A stretch of 64,000 nt of DNA from Lysinibacillus sp. B2A1 (GCA_002973635.1 CP027224.1:5258001-5322000); one strand, 5' to 3'. Shown: positions 34,749 through 49,395, numbered from the stretch's first letter. The notes: generated by a model not told the origin, from the letters alone. A program made the numbers and translations.

Positions 34749-35569
34749 AAATCATTCACCAACTCTTCTTCTGTCATATGTTGTCCCATTAATGGAACAC
34801 CTTCCTTTTGCAATAACTTTGATAGCTTCATGGCAAATGGTAAGTCAAGTCCTAGCTCAACTAGCTTGTCCCCAAGTGCAAATATTTCAACAGGTGTACC
34901 CTCAGCAAATTTTTTACCATCATTCATGAAAAGGATACGATCCGCAAGCATCGCCTCTTCTAAATCATGTGTAATGGATAACACCGTTAGCCCTGTTTCA
35001 GCACGTAAAGTTTGAACTGTTTGTAATACTTCGCCTCGTCCCTGTGGATCTAACATAGACGTAGCTTCATCGAGGATTAGAAGCTTGGGCTTTAACGCAA
35101 GTGCACCTGCGATGGCAACGCGCTGCTTTTGTCCGCCTGATAAGTGATGAGGTTCATGATCTAAAAAATCACTCATTTTTACTTGATCTAATGCTGCATG
35201 AACACGTTTCACCATTTCTTCAAATGGAATACCGTTATTTTCAAGGGCAAAGGCTACATCATCCTGCACAGTCGCACCAACGAATTGATTATCTGGATTT
35301 TGAAAAACCATCCCCATCTGCGAACGGCTCGCCCAAAGATTCTCTTCTGTTAATACTTCGCGTAATATACGTACATCGCCCCGTTGTGGATATAACAATC
35401 CATTCATTAGCTTTGCAATCGTAGATTTACCAGAACCGTTATGACCCACGATAGCAATCCATTCGCCCTCCTGCACTGCAAAGCTTACATTCTCCACAGC
35501 ATTACGGCTTTCATTATCTTCGGGTGTATATGAAAATGTCACATTATTTAATGATAAAATTTCAGGCAT
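34724..35569 (-). CDS. ecfA1: energy-coupling factor ATPase EcfA1
   Basis: Partner ATPase of EcfA2. It has 281 residues from MPEILSLNNVTFSY at 35569, chosen because AGAGGAG lies eight bases upstream. Walker A GHNGSGKST, Q-loop FQNPDNQFVGATV, signature LSGGQKQR, Walker B LILDEATSMLDP. First gene of the ecf-truA cluster. Confidence 0.95.
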   Translation of the reverse strand: MPEILSLNNVTFSYTPEDNESRNAVENVSFAVQEGEWIAIVGHNGSGKSTIAKLMNGLLYPQRGDVRILREVLTEENLWASRSQMGMVFQNPDNQFVGATVQDDVAFALENNGIPFEEMVKRVHAALDQVKMSDFLDHEPHHLSGGQKQRVAIAGALALKPKLLILDEATSMLDPQGRGEVLQTVQTLRAETGLTVLSITHDLEEAMLADRILFMNDGKKFAEGTPVEIFALGDKLVELGLDLPFAMKLSKLLQKEGVPLMGQHMTEEELVNDLWTSNFNK

Positions 35570-35841
35570 TTCTAGAACTCCTCTCTGCATGCTCAGCTCT
35601 ACTAACTAACTTACACTGTTTTATGTATGAATTCTACTACAATCATTATGTCGATAAAAGAAAAGTGATAAAAATACTTTGACCAAGTTATTTAAAGAAA
35701 TAACTCAGTAATTCCTATCCAACTCTTTTACGCTATTGAGCAAAACATCCTATCTTTTAAGAGGCTTTAATATGAAATAATAATTTTTAAACCCATATAT
35801 TAAAAAAAGCACCACAATTTGGCGCTACCTTACATAATAAA

Positions 35842-35944
35842 AAAGCGCGCACCTCATTCAATAGAAATGCGCTAGTCGTTACATTTACAAGAAACATGGG
35901 TGCTCAAATCCTTGTTTCCACGAATGAGGTGCGGAGAGCTAAAC
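35842..35944 (-). ncRNA. structured element upstream of ecfA1
   Basis: On the minus strand GCACCTCATTC (35932-35922) pairs perfectly with GAATGAGGTGC (35861-35851), closing a loop of about 60 nt that can fold further (GGAAACA with TGTTTC). GCGC and a run of six U follow, so the whole looks like a terminator/attenuator or a small RNA with its own terminator. It lies in the 440-bp gap between the rplQ terminator and ecfA1. Identity unknown. Confidence 0.5.
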
Positions 35945-36013
35945 GAGACGCCACACAACAGTGCCCGCTCATCATAACGCTCAGCTTAATTATTTGTCGT
36001 ATAAATCATTTAT

Positions 36014-36042
36014 AAAGAAAGAGGGTGGTGAATCCACCCTCT
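36014..36042 (-). terminator. terminator of the alpha (rpsM-rpoA-rplQ) operon
   Basis: GAGGGTGG (36021-36028), loop TGAAT, CCACCCTC (36034-36041), then TTTCTTTAT on the minus strand. Confidence 0.85.
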
Positions 36043-36065
36043 TCACCACAAGTTTTCTCTTATGA

Positions 36066-36446
36066 TTAAACTAATTCAATCACAACAACAGGTGCACCGT
36101 CACCACGACGAGGACCTACTTTAAGAATACGAGTGTAACCACCTTGACGTTCTGCATAACGTGGTGCAACATCATCAAATAACTTTTGAAGTGCAAATGA
36201 AGTTGTTTCGTTACCTTCTGCATCAGTAGTTGTTACTAGTTCACGACGGATGAATGCAGCAGCTTGACGGCGTGCGTGTAAATCTCCGCGTTTACCTAAA
36301 GTAATCATTTTTTCAACAGCTTTACGTACTTCTTTAGCGCGAGCCTCAGTAGTTTCGATACGCTCGTTGATGATTAAATCAGTAGCTAAGTCACGTAACA
36401 TCGCTTTACGTTGAGAACTTGTACGACCAAGTTTTCTGTAACCCAT
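36066..36446 (-). CDS. rplQ: 50S ribosomal protein L17
   Basis: Large-subunit protein near the exit tunnel, 126 residues, [20 protein letters not shown] at the start and the C-terminal [14 protein letters not shown]. Last gene of the alpha operon, 57 bp after rpoA. Confidence 0.98.
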   Translation of the reverse strand: MGYRKLGRTSSQRKAMLRDLATDLIINERIETTEARAKEVRKAVEKMITLGKRGDLHARRQAAAFIRRELVTTTDAEGNETTSFALQKLFDDVAPRYAERQGGYTRILKVGPRRGDGAPVVVIELV

Positions 36447-36503
36447 GGATGTTTCCCTCCCTTATAAAAAAATATCTGATCTTGTAAGTTTTGTTTAAAT
36501 CGC

Positions 36504-37448
36504 TTAGTCTTCTTTGCGTAATCCTAAACCAAGCTCTTCTAACTTCGCTTTTACTTCTTCTAGTGACTTACGTCCAAGGTTACGAACTTTCATCATATCG
36601 TCTTCTGACTTGTTCGCAAGCTCTAGTACTGTGTTAATACCAGCGCGTTTCAAGCAGTTATAAGAACGAACAGAAAGATCAAGTTCTTCGATAGTCATCT
36701 CTAAAACTTTTTCTTTTTGATCCTCTTCTTTTTCGACCATGATTTCAGCAGTTTGTGCCTCATCAGTCATGCCAACGAAGATGTTAAGATGCTCGGTTAA
36801 AATTTTTGCTCCGAGCGAAATCGCCTCTTTCGGACCGATGCTTCCATCTGTCCACACATCAAGAGAAAGTTTATCGTAGTCAGAAGACTGACCTACACGA
36901 GTATTTTCCACTTGGAAATTGACGCGTGATACTGGAGTGTAAATAGAGTCGATCGGGATCACGCCGATAGGAAGATCCTCACGTTTGTTTTGATCAGCAG
37001 GAGTGTAACCACGGCCGCGTTGTGCATACATACGCATACGTAAATGACCGTTTTTAGCGATTGTTGCAATATATAGATCTGGGTTTAAAATTTCTACGTC
37101 ACTGTCATGTGTAATGTCAGCAGCCGTAACTGTACCATCGCCTTTTACATCAATCTCAATAACTTTTTCTTCGTCAGAGTAGATTTTAAGAGCAAGTTTT
37201 TTCACGTTCAAAATAATTGAAGCTACATCCTCTACCACGCCTTCTACAGTTGAGAATTCGTGAAGAACACCGTCAATTTGAATTGAAGTGACAGCAGCTC
37301 CTGGTAATGAAGACAGAAGGATACGACGTAAAGAATTACCCAAAGTGTTTCCATATCCGCGTTCAAGCGGTTCTACAACAAACTTTCCATATTTGGAATC
37401 TTCGCTGATCTCCACCGTTTCAATCTTTGGTTTTTCAATTTCGATCAT
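36504..37448 (-). CDS. rpoA: DNA-directed RNA polymerase subunit alpha
   Basis: 314 residues. The N-terminal domain (about 1-230, [20 protein letters not shown]) dimerises and seeds core assembly. The C-terminal domain (about 245-310) has the DNA/activator-binding helices [17 protein letters not shown] and [11 protein letters not shown]. Located between rpsK and rplQ as in other Firmicutes. Confidence 0.98.
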   Translation of the reverse strand: MIEIEKPKIETVEISEDSKYGKFVVEPLERGYGNTLGNSLRRILLSSLPGAAVTSIQIDGVLHEFSTVEGVVEDVASIILNVKKLALKIYSDEEKVIEIDVKGDGTVTAADITHDSDVEILNPDLYIATIAKNGHLRMRMYAQRGRGYTPADQNKREDLPIGVIPIDSIYTPVSRVNFQVENTRVGQSSDYDKLSLDVWTDGSIGPKEAISLGAKILTEHLNIFVGMTDEAQTAEIMVEKEEDQKEKVLEMTIEELDLSVRSYNCLKRAGINTVLELANKSEDDMMKVRNLGRKSLEEVKAKLEELGLGLRKED

Positions 37449-37587
37449 TTCATTTACCCTCCTTCAAAACATCGAATGTATAGGTTCTTTCCATCATAGA
37501 TTCGATCGTCAATGACGTATCGTTTATTATCTGCACAAGACAGTCTGTACAAAAAATGATGTTCTCATACAATATGAGACGCACCCA

Positions 37588-37995
<408 letters not shown>

Positions 37996-38002
37996 TTACC
38001 AA

Positions 38003-38368
38003 TTATTTTTTCTTGTTCGCAACTGTTTTACGAGGACCTTTACGCGTACGCGCATTGTTCTTCGTATTTTGACCACGAACAGGTAAACCACGACGGTGAC
38101 GGATACCACGGAATGAACCGATTTCCATCAGACGTTTAATATTTAATGAAGTTTCGCGACGTAAGTCACCTTCAAGTTTGTATGAATCTAATTGTTCACG
38201 GATTTTGTTTAACTCATCTTCAGTTAAGTCGCGTACGCGTGTATCTTCTGAAATACCTGCGTCAGCTAATACTTTCTGAGCTGTAGTTTTACCAATACCG
38301 AAAATGTACGTTAATGAAATTACCACGCGTTTGTCGCGAGGAATGTCAACACCAGCAATACGTGCCAT
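38003..38368 (-). CDS. rpsM: 30S ribosomal protein S13
   Basis: Head protein that contacts P-site tRNA and the large subunit, 121 residues. [31 protein letters not shown] and the basic tail [12 protein letters not shown] are typical. AAGGAGG precedes the start. Confidence 0.98.
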   Translation of the reverse strand: MARIAGVDIPRDKRVVISLTYIFGIGKTTAQKVLADAGISEDTRVRDLTEDELNKIREQLDSYKLEGDLRRETSLNIKRLMEIGSFRGIRHRRGLPVRGQNTKNNARTRKGPRKTVANKKK

Positions 38369-38392
38369 GTACGTTGTGCACCTCCTTCAGAA

Positions 38393-38506
<114 letters not shown>

Positions 38507-38543
38507 CTAACCTAACCTCCTTAGTAGTCCGGAGCGCAAAAGA

Positions 38544-38762
38544 TTATTTAAAACGGTATGTGATACGACCGCGAGTTAAATCATAAGGAGATAACTCGAT
38601 AGTAACCTTATCTCCAGGTAGAATGCGGATAAAGTGCATACGAATCTTACCAGATACGTGTGCTAGAATCACATGTCCATTTTCTAATTCTACCTTAAAC
38701 ATCGCGTTTGGCAAAGTCTCAACAACTGTTCCTTCGACTTCAATTACATCATCTTTCGCCAT
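38544..38762 (-). CDS. infA: translation initiation factor IF-1
   Basis: 72-residue OB-fold protein that occupies the ribosomal A site during initiation. [34 protein letters not shown] and [11 protein letters not shown] are conserved. It opens the infA-rpmJ-rpsM-rpsK-rpoA-rplQ unit, which has its own promoter upstream. Confidence 0.98.
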   Translation of the reverse strand: MAKDDVIEVEGTVVETLPNAMFKVELENGHVILAHVSGKIRMHFIRILPGDKVTIELSPYDLTRGRITYRFK

Positions 38763-39175
38763 CTACTCTGTCTCCTCTCTATATGCAAATTAAAGTTCTC
38801 ATCGTTACATCAAACGGATATCTGCTGCAACTATAGAAGCAACCTCGTTTCAACATATGTTTGGATTGTATGAGAGATGTTTGAAAGACGCTCGTCTGGT
38901 TTCGCTTCACACAATCCACGGAATCTACAGGACCAGCAAAGGGCACTGAATCTCCCATGTTTACACGAATACCGGAATGTCTTGGATGAGATATTCATAC
39001 CCGTTACACAGATGCTTCCACGAAACCCATTATACTCCTTTAAAAATAATGTTGCACTTTTTAAAAGAAATATATACCGGGCACAATATGCTTTTGCAAC
39101 TCTCAAAAAATTATGTTTCGTTGTTGCTTCCGCATGCCTCCCGCGGAAGCAGTACTCTGCGCCCGGAGCCGGGTA
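38763..39175. other. 413-bp non-coding gap between adk and infA
   Basis: In Bacillus map and a small KOW-domain gene occupy this position. I find no map reading frame or remnant. The gap contains promoter-like sequences and, next to adk, a GC-rich hairpin GCTTCCGC/GCGGAAGC (39126-39150) that has no U-run. Confidence 0.6.
39029..39099 (-). promoter_or_regulatory. promoters of the infA-alpha operon
   Basis: On the minus strand TTGCAA (39099-39094), 17-bp spacer, TATATA (39076-39071) is a fair promoter. A second, GTGCAA (39057-39052), 17-bp spacer, TATAAT (39034-39029), has a perfect -10 but a poor -35. Confidence 0.55.
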
Positions 39176-41194
<2,019 letters not shown>

Positions 41195-41195
<1 letters not shown>

Positions 41196-41635
41196 TAAAT
41201 CACCTCAGTAGTTCCGCCGGCATTCTCGATTGCTTCTTTCGCTGAAGCTGAGAATTTATGAGCTTTTACAGTAAGCTTTTTGTTTAGAGTTCCGTTGCCA
41301 AGAACTTTAATACCAGCTTTTTCATTGCTCACAAGACCAGTTTCAAGTAATAATGCAGCAGTTACCTCTGCACCGTCTTCGAAACGGTTTAAAGTGTCAA
41401 GGTTAACGATAGCGTATTCTTTACGGTTGATGTTCGTAAAGCCACGTTTTGGTAAACGACGGAATAATGGGTTCTGACCGCCCTCGAAGCCTGGGCGTAC
41501 ACCGCCACCAGAACGAGCGTTTTGACCTTTATGACCTTTACCTGCTGTTTTACCGTTACCAGAACCGATACCACGACCAACGCGGTTGCGTTGCTTACGA
41601 GAACCTTCTGCTGGTTTTAACTCATGCAGTTTCAT
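41195..41635 (-). CDS. rplO: 50S ribosomal protein L15
   Basis: 146 residues from [13 protein letters not shown] at 41635, preceded by AAGGAGGTG. The Gly/Arg-rich N-terminus [19 protein letters not shown] is the family hallmark. Lies between rpmD and secY. Confidence 0.98.
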
Positions 41636-41669
41636 AGTGGGTGGCACCTCCTTGTTCAATAATTGGAAA

Positions 41670-41852
41670 TTAGATTTCTTTAACAGTAACTAAGTGAGCT
41701 ACTTTATCTAACATACCGCGAGTTGCTGCATTATCAGCTTTCTCAACAGTTTGATGTAATTTACGTAAACCTAGAGCTTCGATTGTCTTACGTTGCGCTG
41801 GTTTAGTACCAATCACAGATTTTGTAAGGGTGATTTCTAATTTGTTAGCCAT
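41670..41852 (-). CDS. rpmD: 50S ribosomal protein L30
   Basis: 60-residue protein, [20 protein letters not shown] and [20 protein letters not shown]. Standard place between rpsE and rplO. Confidence 0.97.
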   Translation of the reverse strand: MANKLEITLTKSVIGTKPAQRKTIEALGLRKLHQTVEKADNAATRGMLDKVAHLVTVKEI

Positions 41853-41865
41853 TATCTTTCCCCCC

Positions 41866-42369
41866 TTATCCTAATATTTCTTCCACTGATTTACCACGTA
41901 ATTTAGCTACGTCCTCTACGCGTTTTAATTCAGCTAAACCTTGAACAGTTGCACGTACCATGTTAATTGGTGTGTTAGATCCAAGTGATTTTGAAAGAAT
42001 ATCAGTAATACCAGCAAGCTCAAGTACAGCACGTACTGGGCCACCAGCGATAACTCCTGTACCAGGAGCAGCAGGTTTAATTAGGATTTCTCCTGCACCA
42101 AAGCGACCTTGCACTAAGTGTGGAGTTGTTCCACCTACGCGTGGCACTTCGATTAAGTTTTTCTTCGCATCTTCAACAGCTTTGCGGATAGCATCTGGCA
42201 CCTCTTGTGCTTTACCAGTACCGAAACCAACATGACCGTTTCTATCGCCAACTACAACTAATGCTGTGAAGCGGAAGCGACGTCCACCTTTAACAACTTT
42301 AGCAACACGGTTAATAGTAACTACGCGTTCTTCAAGTTCTCCAAGTTTGTTTGCGTCAATACGACTCAT
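41866..42369 (-). CDS. rpsE: 30S ribosomal protein S5
   Basis: 167 residues. N-terminal double-stranded RNA-binding-like domain with [18 protein letters not shown], then [20 protein letters not shown]. Contributes to decoding accuracy. Located between rplR and rpmD. Confidence 0.98.
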   Translation of the reverse strand: MSRIDANKLGELEERVVTINRVAKVVKGGRRFRFTALVVVGDRNGHVGFGTGKAQEVPDAIRKAVEDAKKNLIEVPRVGGTTPHLVQGRFGAGEILIKPAAPGTGVIAGGPVRAVLELAGITDILSKSLGSNTPINMVRATVQGLAELKRVEDVAKLRGKSVEEILG

Positions 42370-42390
42370 GAAATGTGTCCCTCCTTCTTA

Positions 42391-42750
42391 TTAAAATTCT
42401 AAACCGTTCTCACGTGCAGCTTCAGCTAAAGCTTTAACGCGTCCATGATATAAGTAACCACCACGGTCAAATACTACAGCAGTAATATTTTTTTCCGTAG
42501 CGCGTTTTGCGATTGTTTCACCGACTTTAGTTGCCGCATCAACATTGCTACCAGCACCTTCAAAACCATTTTCTTGAGAAGATGCGCTAACAATTGTTAC
42601 GCCTGCTACGTCATCGATAAGTTGCGCGTAGATGTTCTTGTTAGAACGGAATACGTTTAAGCGTGGACGCTCAGCTGTACCCGAAATTTTAGAACGTACA
42701 CGTGCATGACGTTTTTTACGAACCTGATTTTTATCTTGTTTCGTAATCAC
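42391..42750 (-). CDS. rplR: 50S ribosomal protein L18
   Basis: 5S rRNA-binding protein, 119 residues. The GTG at 42750 ([19 protein letters not shown]) is preferred because AAAGGAGTG precedes it; a GTG three codons earlier lies inside that site. [20 protein letters not shown] and [20 protein letters not shown] are conserved. Confidence 0.97.
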   Translation of the reverse strand: MITKQDKNQVRKKRHARVRSKISGTAERPRLNVFRSNKNIYAQLIDDVAGVTIVSASSQENGFEGAGSNVDAATKVGETIAKRATEKNITAVVFDRGGYLYHGRVKALAEAARENGLEF

Positions 42751-42782
42751 AAGGGTCACTCCTTTCTAATGCTTAGGCAGCA

Positions 42783-43322
42783 TTATTTACCTGTTTTACC
42801 TTCTTTACGACGAACATATTCGCCTTCATAGCGGATACCTTTACCTTTGTAAGGCTCTGGTGGACGCACGTCACGGATGTTGGATGCAAGAGCACCAACA
42901 CGTTCTTTGCTAATACCTTTAACGATGATTTTTGTGTTAGAAGGAACTTCAATTTCTAAACCATCTTCAGGTGTGAACTCAACTGGGTGTGAGTAACCTA
43001 CGTTAAGAACAAGTTTTTTACCTTGTAATTGCGCACGGTAACCAACACCGATAAGCTCTAAAGATTTTTCGAAACCAGCAGAAACACCAGTAACCATGTT
43101 CGCTAGAAGCGCACGAGTAGTACCGTGGTTTGTGCGGTGTTCTTTTGATTCAGAAGGGCGAGATACTGTGATTACGTTACCTTCTTGCTCAATTTTCATA
43201 TCTTGGTGGAAAGAACGAACAAGTTCGCCTTTAGGACCTTTAACAGTAACATTGTTGTCAGCTCCAACAGTAACAGTTACGTTAGCTGGTACCTCGATAA
43301 TTTTTTTACCTACACGAGACAT
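42783..43322 (-). CDS. rplF: 50S ribosomal protein L6
   Basis: 179 residues, two related domains. [19 protein letters not shown] and the C-terminal [20 protein letters not shown] near the sarcin-ricin loop are conserved. Confidence 0.98.
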   Translation of the reverse strand: MSRVGKKIIEVPANVTVTVGADNNVTVKGPKGELVRSFHQDMKIEQEGNVITVSRPSESKEHRTNHGTTRALLANMVTGVSAGFEKSLELIGVGYRAQLQGKKLVLNVGYSHPVEFTPEDGLEIEVPSNTKIIVKGISKERVGALASNIRDVRPPEPYKGKGIRYEGEYVRRKEGKTGK

Positions 43323-43352
43323 TTAGTTGCACCTCCATTCATTTATTGCTAA

Positions 43353-43751
43353 TTACCAAACGTATGCTAGAACTTCGCCGCCAACTTGTTTAGCGCGAGC
43401 TTCTTTATCTGTTAATAAACCTTGTGAAGTTGACACTAAAGCGATACCAAGTCCGTTCAATACTTTAGGTACTTCATTTGTTTTAGCATATACTCGTAGA
43501 CCAGGTTTAGAAATACGTTTTAAGCCAGTGATAACGCGCTCGTTATCTTTACCGTATTTTAAGAAGATACGGATAATACCTTGCTTGTTGTCTTCTACGT
43601 ATTCTACGTCACGTACGAAACCTTCGCGCTTTAAAATTTCAGCGATTTCTTTTTTCACGTTGGAAGCTGGTACTTCTAACTTCTCGTGACGAACCATGTT
43701 CGCATTACGAATGCGAGTAAGCATATCTGCAATCGGATCAGTCATTGTCAT
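43353..43751 (-). CDS. rpsH: 30S ribosomal protein S8
   Basis: 132 residues, [20 protein letters not shown] and the C-terminal [17 protein letters not shown] is seven bases before the first ATG. Central-domain 16S binder and, in many bacteria, translational repressor of the spc operon. Confidence 0.98.
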   Translation of the reverse strand: MTMTDPIADMLTRIRNANMVRHEKLEVPASNVKKEIAEILKREGFVRDVEYVEDNKQGIIRIFLKYGKDNERVITGLKRISKPGLRVYAKTNEVPKVLNGLGIALVSTSQGLLTDKEARAKQVGGEVLAYVW

Positions 43752-43780
43752 TACATTTACCTCCTTCCCAAATTAGGGGA

Positions 43781-43987
<207 letters not shown>

Positions 43988-44527
43988 TTACTTTTGGAAC
44001 GGCATACCGAATTGTGTCAATAACTCGCGAGCTTCTTCATCAGAATTCGCTGTCGTTACGATCACGATGTCCATACCGCGTACTTTTGAAACTTTATCGT
44101 AATCGATTTCTGGGAAAATTAATTGCTCTTTAACACCTAGAGTGTAGTTACCGCGACCATCGAATGCTTTTTTAGAAACACCACGGAAGTCACGTACACG
44201 AGGTAGTGAGATTGAAATTAATTTGTCCAAGAATTCATACATACGCTCACCGCGTAATGTAACTTTAGCACCGATAGGCATACCTTCACGTAGACGGAAG
44301 CCTGCGATCGATTTTTTCGCTTTTGTTACTACTGGTTTTTGACCAGTGATGATTGTTAATTCTTCTACAGCTGCATCTAATGCTTTTGAGTTTTGAACTG
44401 CATCACCAACACCCATGTTGATAACGATTTTCTCAACCTTTGGCAGTTGCATAACTGATTTATATCCAAACTTGCTCATAAGAGCAGGTGAAACTTCACT
44501 TAAATATTTTTCTTTTAGGCGGCTCAT
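43988..44527 (-). CDS. rplE: 50S ribosomal protein L5
   Basis: 179-residue 5S rRNA-binding protein. [29 protein letters not shown] stretch [19 protein letters not shown] and [18 protein letters not shown] are conserved. Confidence 0.98.
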   Translation of the reverse strand: MSRLKEKYLSEVSPALMSKFGYKSVMQLPKVEKIVINMGVGDAVQNSKALDAAVEELTIITGQKPVVTKAKKSIAGFRLREGMPIGAKVTLRGERMYEFLDKLISISLPRVRDFRGVSKKAFDGRGNYTLGVKEQLIFPEIDYDKVSKVRGMDIVIVTTANSDEEARELLTQFGMPFQK

Positions 44528-44555
44528 GTGTGTACCTCCCTTCTATTTATACTAA

Positions 44556-44864
44556 TTAGTCGATTACTGCACCTGATTTTTTTGCAACACGAACTTTTTT
44601 ACCGTTTTCGATTTTATAACCTACACGAGTCGGCTCGCCAGATTTAGGATCGATTAGCATTACGTTCGAAACGTGAATTGCAGCTTCTTGGCTTACAATT
44701 CCACCTTGTGGATTCAATTGATTAGGTTTTACGTGTTTTTTCACGATGTTCACACCTTCAACAAGAACGCGATCTTGTTTAGGGTAAGCAGCAAGAATTA
44801 CGCCTTCTTTGCCTTTATCCTTACCAGTGATAACCTTAACCTTGTCACCTTTTTTTACATGCAT
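44556..44864 (-). CDS. rplX: 50S ribosomal protein L24
   Basis: 102-residue KOW-domain assembly initiator. [20 protein letters not shown] and [19 protein letters not shown] are conserved. Lies between rplN and rplE. Confidence 0.98.
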   Translation of the reverse strand: MHVKKGDKVKVITGKDKGKEGVILAAYPKQDRVLVEGVNIVKKHVKPNQLNPQGGIVSQEAAIHVSNVMLIDPKSGEPTRVGYKIENGKKVRVAKKSGAVID

Positions 44865-44899
44865 GCTGTCGCACCTCCTTGATTGGCACTATCATGAAA

Positions 44900-45268
44900 T
44901 TAAAGAACTTCTGGAGCTAGAGAAACGATTTTCATGAAGTTGCTGTCACGTAATTCACGTGCAACAGGTCCGAAAATACGAGTTCCGCGTGGTGATTTAT
45001 CATCACGAATAATTACACAAGCATTTTCATCAAATTTGATGTACGTACCATCTTTACGACGTACGCCTGATTTAGTACGAACGATAACAGCCTTAACAAC
45101 GTCACCCTTCTTGACAACGCCACCTGGTGTTGCTTTCTTAACTGTACAAACAACGATATCTCCGATGTTAGCAGTTTTACGGCCAGAGCCACCAAGCACT
45201 TTAATTGTAAGAACTTCACGTGCACCTGAGTTGTCAGCAACTTTCATACGACTTTCTTGTTGGATCAC
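44900..45268 (-). CDS. rplN: 50S ribosomal protein L14
   Basis: 122 residues. [20 protein letters not shown] and [20 protein letters not shown] are conserved. Forms an intersubunit bridge and binds RsfS-type silencing factors in other bacteria. Confidence 0.98.
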   Translation of the reverse strand: MIQQESRMKVADNSGAREVLTIKVLGGSGRKTANIGDIVVCTVKKATPGGVVKKGDVVKAVIVRTKSGVRRKDGTYIKFDENACVIIRDDKSPRGTRIFGPVARELRDSNFMKIVSLAPEVL

Positions 45269-45311
45269 TTAGGTTACCTCCCTTCGGAAATTGGTTGTTC
45301 CGAAATAGTTA

Positions 45312-45575
45312 TTAAATAATAACCGCTTTTTCTACAACTTCAACTAGACGGAAACGTTTAGTAGCTGATAGCGGGCGAGTTTCCATGATACGTACGATAT
45401 CACCGATTTTCGCTGTGTTTAACTCATCATGAGCTTTAAACTTTTTAGAGTATTTTACACGTTTACCATAAAGCTTGTGCTTTTTGTAAGTTTCAACTAA
45501 AACAGTAACAGTTTTGTCCATTTTATCTGAAACGACGCGGCCCGTGTAAACTTTGCGTTGATTACGCTCAGTCAT
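45312..45575 (-). CDS. rpsQ: 30S ribosomal protein S17
   Basis: 87-residue OB-fold protein. [19 protein letters not shown] and [20 protein letters not shown] are conserved. Confidence 0.98.
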   Translation of the reverse strand: MTERNQRKVYTGRVVSDKMDKTVTVLVETYKKHKLYGKRVKYSKKFKAHDELNTAKIGDIVRIMETRPLSATKRFRLVEVVEKAVII

Positions 45576-45593
45576 ACTTGAAAACCTCCTTTA

Positions 45594-46218
<625 letters not shown>

Positions 46219-46219
46219 A

Positions 46220-46873
46220 TTATTTGCCTCCTTCCACAGATTTCTTCGTAGGAAGAACTTCACCACGGTAGATCCATACTTTAACGCCTAATTTACCGTA
46301 AGTAGTGTCAGCTTCTGCGTGTGCATAATCAATGTCAGCACGTAGAGTATGAAGTGGAACAGTTCCTTCACTATAGTGTTCAGCACGCGCGATATCAGCG
46401 CCACCTAAACGACCAGATACTTGTGTTTTAATTCCTTTTGCACCAGCGCGGATTGTGCGTTGGATCGCTTGCTTTTGCGCACGACGGAATGATACACGGT
46501 TTTCTAATTGACGAGCGATGTTTTCAGCTACTAAGCGAGCATCAAGATCAGCACGTTTGATTTCGATAATGTTAATGTGTACACGTTTACCAGTTAAATC
46601 GCCAAGGTATTTACGAAGATTTTCAACTTCAGTACCACCTTTACCGATTACCATACCTGGTTTCGCAGTGTGAATTGTAATGTTTACACGGTTTGCAGCA
46701 CGTTCGATTTCTACTTTAGAAACAGAAGCGTCTTTAAGCGCCGTTTCAATATATTTACGCACTTTGATGTCTTCGTGAAGTAGAGTTGCATAGTCTTTTT
46801 CAGCGTACCATTTTGACTCCCAGTCACGAATAATACCAACGCGCAGTCCTATTGGATGTACTTTTTGACCCAC
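46220..46873 (-). CDS. rpsC: 30S ribosomal protein S3
   Basis: 217 residues with the KH domain ([19 protein letters not shown]) and the C-terminal [13 protein letters not shown]. Part of the mRNA entry helicase site. Confidence 0.98.
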   Translation of the reverse strand: MGQKVHPIGLRVGIIRDWESKWYAEKDYATLLHEDIKVRKYIETALKDASVSKVEIERAANRVNITIHTAKPGMVIGKGGTEVENLRKYLGDLTGKRVHINIIEIKRADLDARLVAENIARQLENRVSFRRAQKQAIQRTIRAGAKGIKTQVSGRLGGADIARAEHYSEGTVPLHTLRADIDYAHAEADTTYGKLGVKVWIYRGEVLPTKKSVEGGK

Positions 46874-46876
46874 GGA

Positions 46877-47221
46877 TTAACCCTCCTTCTTCTCAGATAC
46901 CACTAGAGTAATGTGGCTTGTGCGTTTGTTAATTGCGCTTGCACGTCCTTGTGCACGTGGACGGAAACGTTTTAATGTTGGACCTTCATCAACGAAAACT
47001 TCAGATACTACTAAAGAGTTGATGTCAAGATCATAGTTGTGCTCAGCGTTAGCAACTGCAGATTTTAATACTTTTTCAACGACTGGAGACGCCGCTTTTG
47101 GAGTATGACGTAAAATTGCAACTGCTTCACCAACTTGCTTGCCTCGAATTAAGTCTACAACTAGACGTACTTTACGAGGAGCAATGCGGACTGTACGAGC
47201 GATAGCTTTAGCTTGTGTCAT
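46877..47221 (-). CDS. rplV: 50S ribosomal protein L22
   Basis: 114 residues. [19 protein letters not shown] at the N-terminus and the tunnel loop [20 protein letters not shown] are conserved. The loop is the site of macrolide-resistance changes in other species; none is apparent. Confidence 0.98.
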   Translation of the reverse strand: MTQAKAIARTVRIAPRKVRLVVDLIRGKQVGEAVAILRHTPKAASPVVEKVLKSAVANAEHNYDLDINSLVVSEVFVDEGPTLKRFRPRAQGRASAINKRTSHITLVVSEKKEG

Positions 47222-47243
47222 TAGGATTTACCTCCTCTCAAAA

Positions 47244-47522
47244 TTAGCGTCTTGTTTTCTTGTCGTCTGCACCGTGACCTTTATAAGCACGTGTCGGTGC
47301 GAACTCACCAAGTTTGTGGCCAACCATATCTTCTGTTACGTATACTGGAACGTGTTTACGTCCATCATAAACAGCAATCGTTAAACCGATGAAGTTCGGG
47401 AAGATTGTAGAACGGCGTGACCAAGTTTTGATAACTTGTTTTTTCTCAGAAGCCTCTTGTGCCTCCACTTTTTTCATTAAGTGGTCATCGACAAAAGGTC
47501 CTTTTTTCAAGCTGCGACCCAT
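47244..47522 (-). CDS. rpsS: 30S ribosomal protein S19
   Basis: 92 residues. [20 protein letters not shown] and [19 protein letters not shown] are conserved. Confidence 0.98.
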   Translation of the reverse strand: MGRSLKKGPFVDDHLMKKVEAQEASEKKQVIKTWSRRSTIFPNFIGLTIAVYDGRKHVPVYVTEDMVGHKLGEFAPTRAYKGHGADDKKTRR

Positions 47523-47582
47523 GTAGGAACCTCCCTCCGTGATTCCACCACGGCTCTCACATAGAACCGTAGTTTAACCACT

Positions 47583-48413
47583 TTATTTTTTACGACCACG
47601 GATAATAAATTTATCCGATTTGTTTTTCTTCTTGCGAGTTTTGTAACCAAGCGCTGGTTTACCCCAAGGAGTCATTGGTGATTTACGTCCGATTGGAGAA
47701 CGTCCTTCACCACCACCGTGTGGGTGATCGTTAGGGTTCATTACAGAACCACGAACTTCTGGGCGTTTACCTAACCAACGGCTACGACCAGCTTTACCGA
47801 TGTGTACAAGTTCATGTTGTTCGTTACCAACTTGACCGATTGTAGCGCGGCAAGTAGCTAACACTAAACGTACCTCACCAGATTGTAGACGAACGATTAC
47901 GTATTTATCTTCACGACCAAGTACTTGCGCAGAAGTACCAGCAGAACGTACTAATTGTCCACCTTTACCAGGTTTTAATTCGATGTTATGGATAGTAGTA
48001 CCCATTGGAATGTTTGCTAATGGTAATGCATTACCTACTTTAATATCAGCATCAGGACCAGACACGATTGTTTGACCAACCTCTAGACCTTTTGGTGCTA
48101 AGATGTAAGCTTTTGCTCCATCAGCGTAGTTGATTAATGCGATATTCGCAGAACGGTTTGGATCATATTCAATAGTAGCAACTTTTGCCGGAATGCCATC
48201 TTTAACACGTTTGAAATCGATAACACGGTATTGCTTCTTATGACCACCACCATGATGACGAACAGTGATTTTACCTTGGTTGTTACGACCAGCTTTGCGT
48301 TTAGTTGGTTCAAGCAATGATTTCTCAGGCTTGTTAGTTGTGATTTCCGCAAAGTCTAATGACGTCATGTTACGACGACCATTAGAGGTAGGTTTATACT
48401 TTTTAATCGCCAT
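47583..48413 (-). CDS. rplB: 50S ribosomal protein L2
   Basis: 276 residues, essential for peptidyl-transferase assembly. [15 protein letters not shown] and the C-terminal [20 protein letters not shown] with the conserved His are present. Confidence 0.98.
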   Translation of the reverse strand: MAIKKYKPTSNGRRNMTSLDFAEITTNKPEKSLLEPTKRKAGRNNQGKITVRHHGGGHKKQYRVIDFKRVKDGIPAKVATIEYDPNRSANIALINYADGAKAYILAPKGLEVGQTIVSGPDADIKVGNALPLANIPMGTTIHNIELKPGKGGQLVRSAGTSAQVLGREDKYVIVRLQSGEVRLVLATCRATIGQVGNEQHELVHIGKAGRSRWLGKRPEVRGSVMNPNDHPHGGGEGRSPIGRKSPMTPWGKPALGYKTRKKKNKSDKFIIRGRKK

Positions 48414-48461
48414 TGTGTTTTCCCTCCTTCTTGAGTGTTCAAATCATAAATCCATTAAGGA

Positions 48462-48746
48462 TTACATTTCGAATAATTCGATTTCTTTGCTATCAGCAGT
48501 TAATTTAACGATCGCTTTACGACGTTTGTTTGTGTAACCACCATAACGGCCAACGCGTTTGAATTTACCTTTGTAGTTAAGAACGTTTACTTTCTCAACT
48601 TTCACACCAAAGATTTCTTCTACAGCGTCTTTTACTTGAGTTTTGTTTGCGCGAGTGTCTACTTCGAAAGTATACTTTTTCTCTGCCATAAGTTCTGAAG
48701 AACGCTCAGTAATGACCGGACGTTTTAAAATATCACGTGCTTCCAT
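48462..48746 (-). CDS. rplW: 50S ribosomal protein L23
   Basis: 94 residues. [20 protein letters not shown] and [20 protein letters not shown] are conserved. Exit-tunnel protein, start codon next to the rplD stop. Confidence 0.98.
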   Translation of the reverse strand: MEARDILKRPVITERSSELMAEKKYTFEVDTRANKTQVKDAVEEIFGVKVEKVNVLNYKGKFKRVGRYGGYTNKRRKAIVKLTADSKEIELFEM

Positions 48747-49369
48747 TATCCAAGCACCTCCTCAACTTTTTCTACTGCAGATTTAGTGAATACAACTTTA
48801 TCATGACCTAATAGATCCAGAACGTTGATTCCATTTGCAGTTAAAACTGTTACACCTGGGATGTTACGAGCAGATAATGCTACGTTTTCATCTAGGTCAG
48901 CAGTTACGAATAAAGATTTTTTCTCTAAAGAAAGATCTTTAAGAATTTTTGTGAATTCTTTTGTTTTTGGTGCTGCTAGTGTAAGAGCATCAAGAACTAA
49001 GAAGTTTTGTTCTACAACTTTAGCTGATAAAGCAGATTTAAGAGCTAAACGACGAACTTTTTTAGGTAATTTATAAGAATAGCTACGTGGAGTTGGACCG
49101 AATACGATACCACCGCCGCGCCATTGTGGAGAACGGATAGAACCTTGACGAGCACGACCAGTTCCTTTTTGACGCCATGGTTTACGACCACCACCAGCAA
49201 CTTCAGAACGGTTTTTCACCTTGTGATTACCTTGACGAAGAGAAGCACGTTGAGCTACTACTGCGTCGAATAATACTGCTTCATTTGGCTCGATTCCGAA
49301 AATCGCATCGTTTAATTCGATTTCACCAACTGAAGCACCTGTTTGACTAAGTACAGATACTTTTGTCAT
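48746..49369 (-). CDS. rplD: 50S ribosomal protein L4
   Basis: 207 residues. The tunnel loop [20 protein letters not shown] is conserved and shows no known macrolide-resistance change. Overlaps rplW by one base. Confidence 0.98.
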   Translation of the reverse strand: MTKVSVLSQTGASVGEIELNDAIFGIEPNEAVLFDAVVAQRASLRQGNHKVKNRSEVAGGGRKPWRQKGTGRARQGSIRSPQWRGGGIVFGPTPRSYSYKLPKKVRRLALKSALSAKVVEQNFLVLDALTLAAPKTKEFTKILKDLSLEKKSLFVTADLDENVALSARNIPGVTVLTANGINVLDLLGHDKVVFTKSAVEKVEEVLG

Positions 49370-49395
49370 TCCTGTTTCCTCCTTTCCTTAAGTGA

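Noticed and set aside
38938..38950. GGGCACTGAA in the adk-infA gap, identical to the start of the MITE inverted repeat
   Set aside because: Only ten bases match, with no partner repeat or target duplication nearby; likely chance.
38831..39106. 91-codon minus-strand frame in the adk-infA gap, considered as a map remnant
   Set aside because: No methionine aminopeptidase motif (metal-binding His, Asp, Glu) and no ribosome binding site; the promoter-like sequences overlap it.
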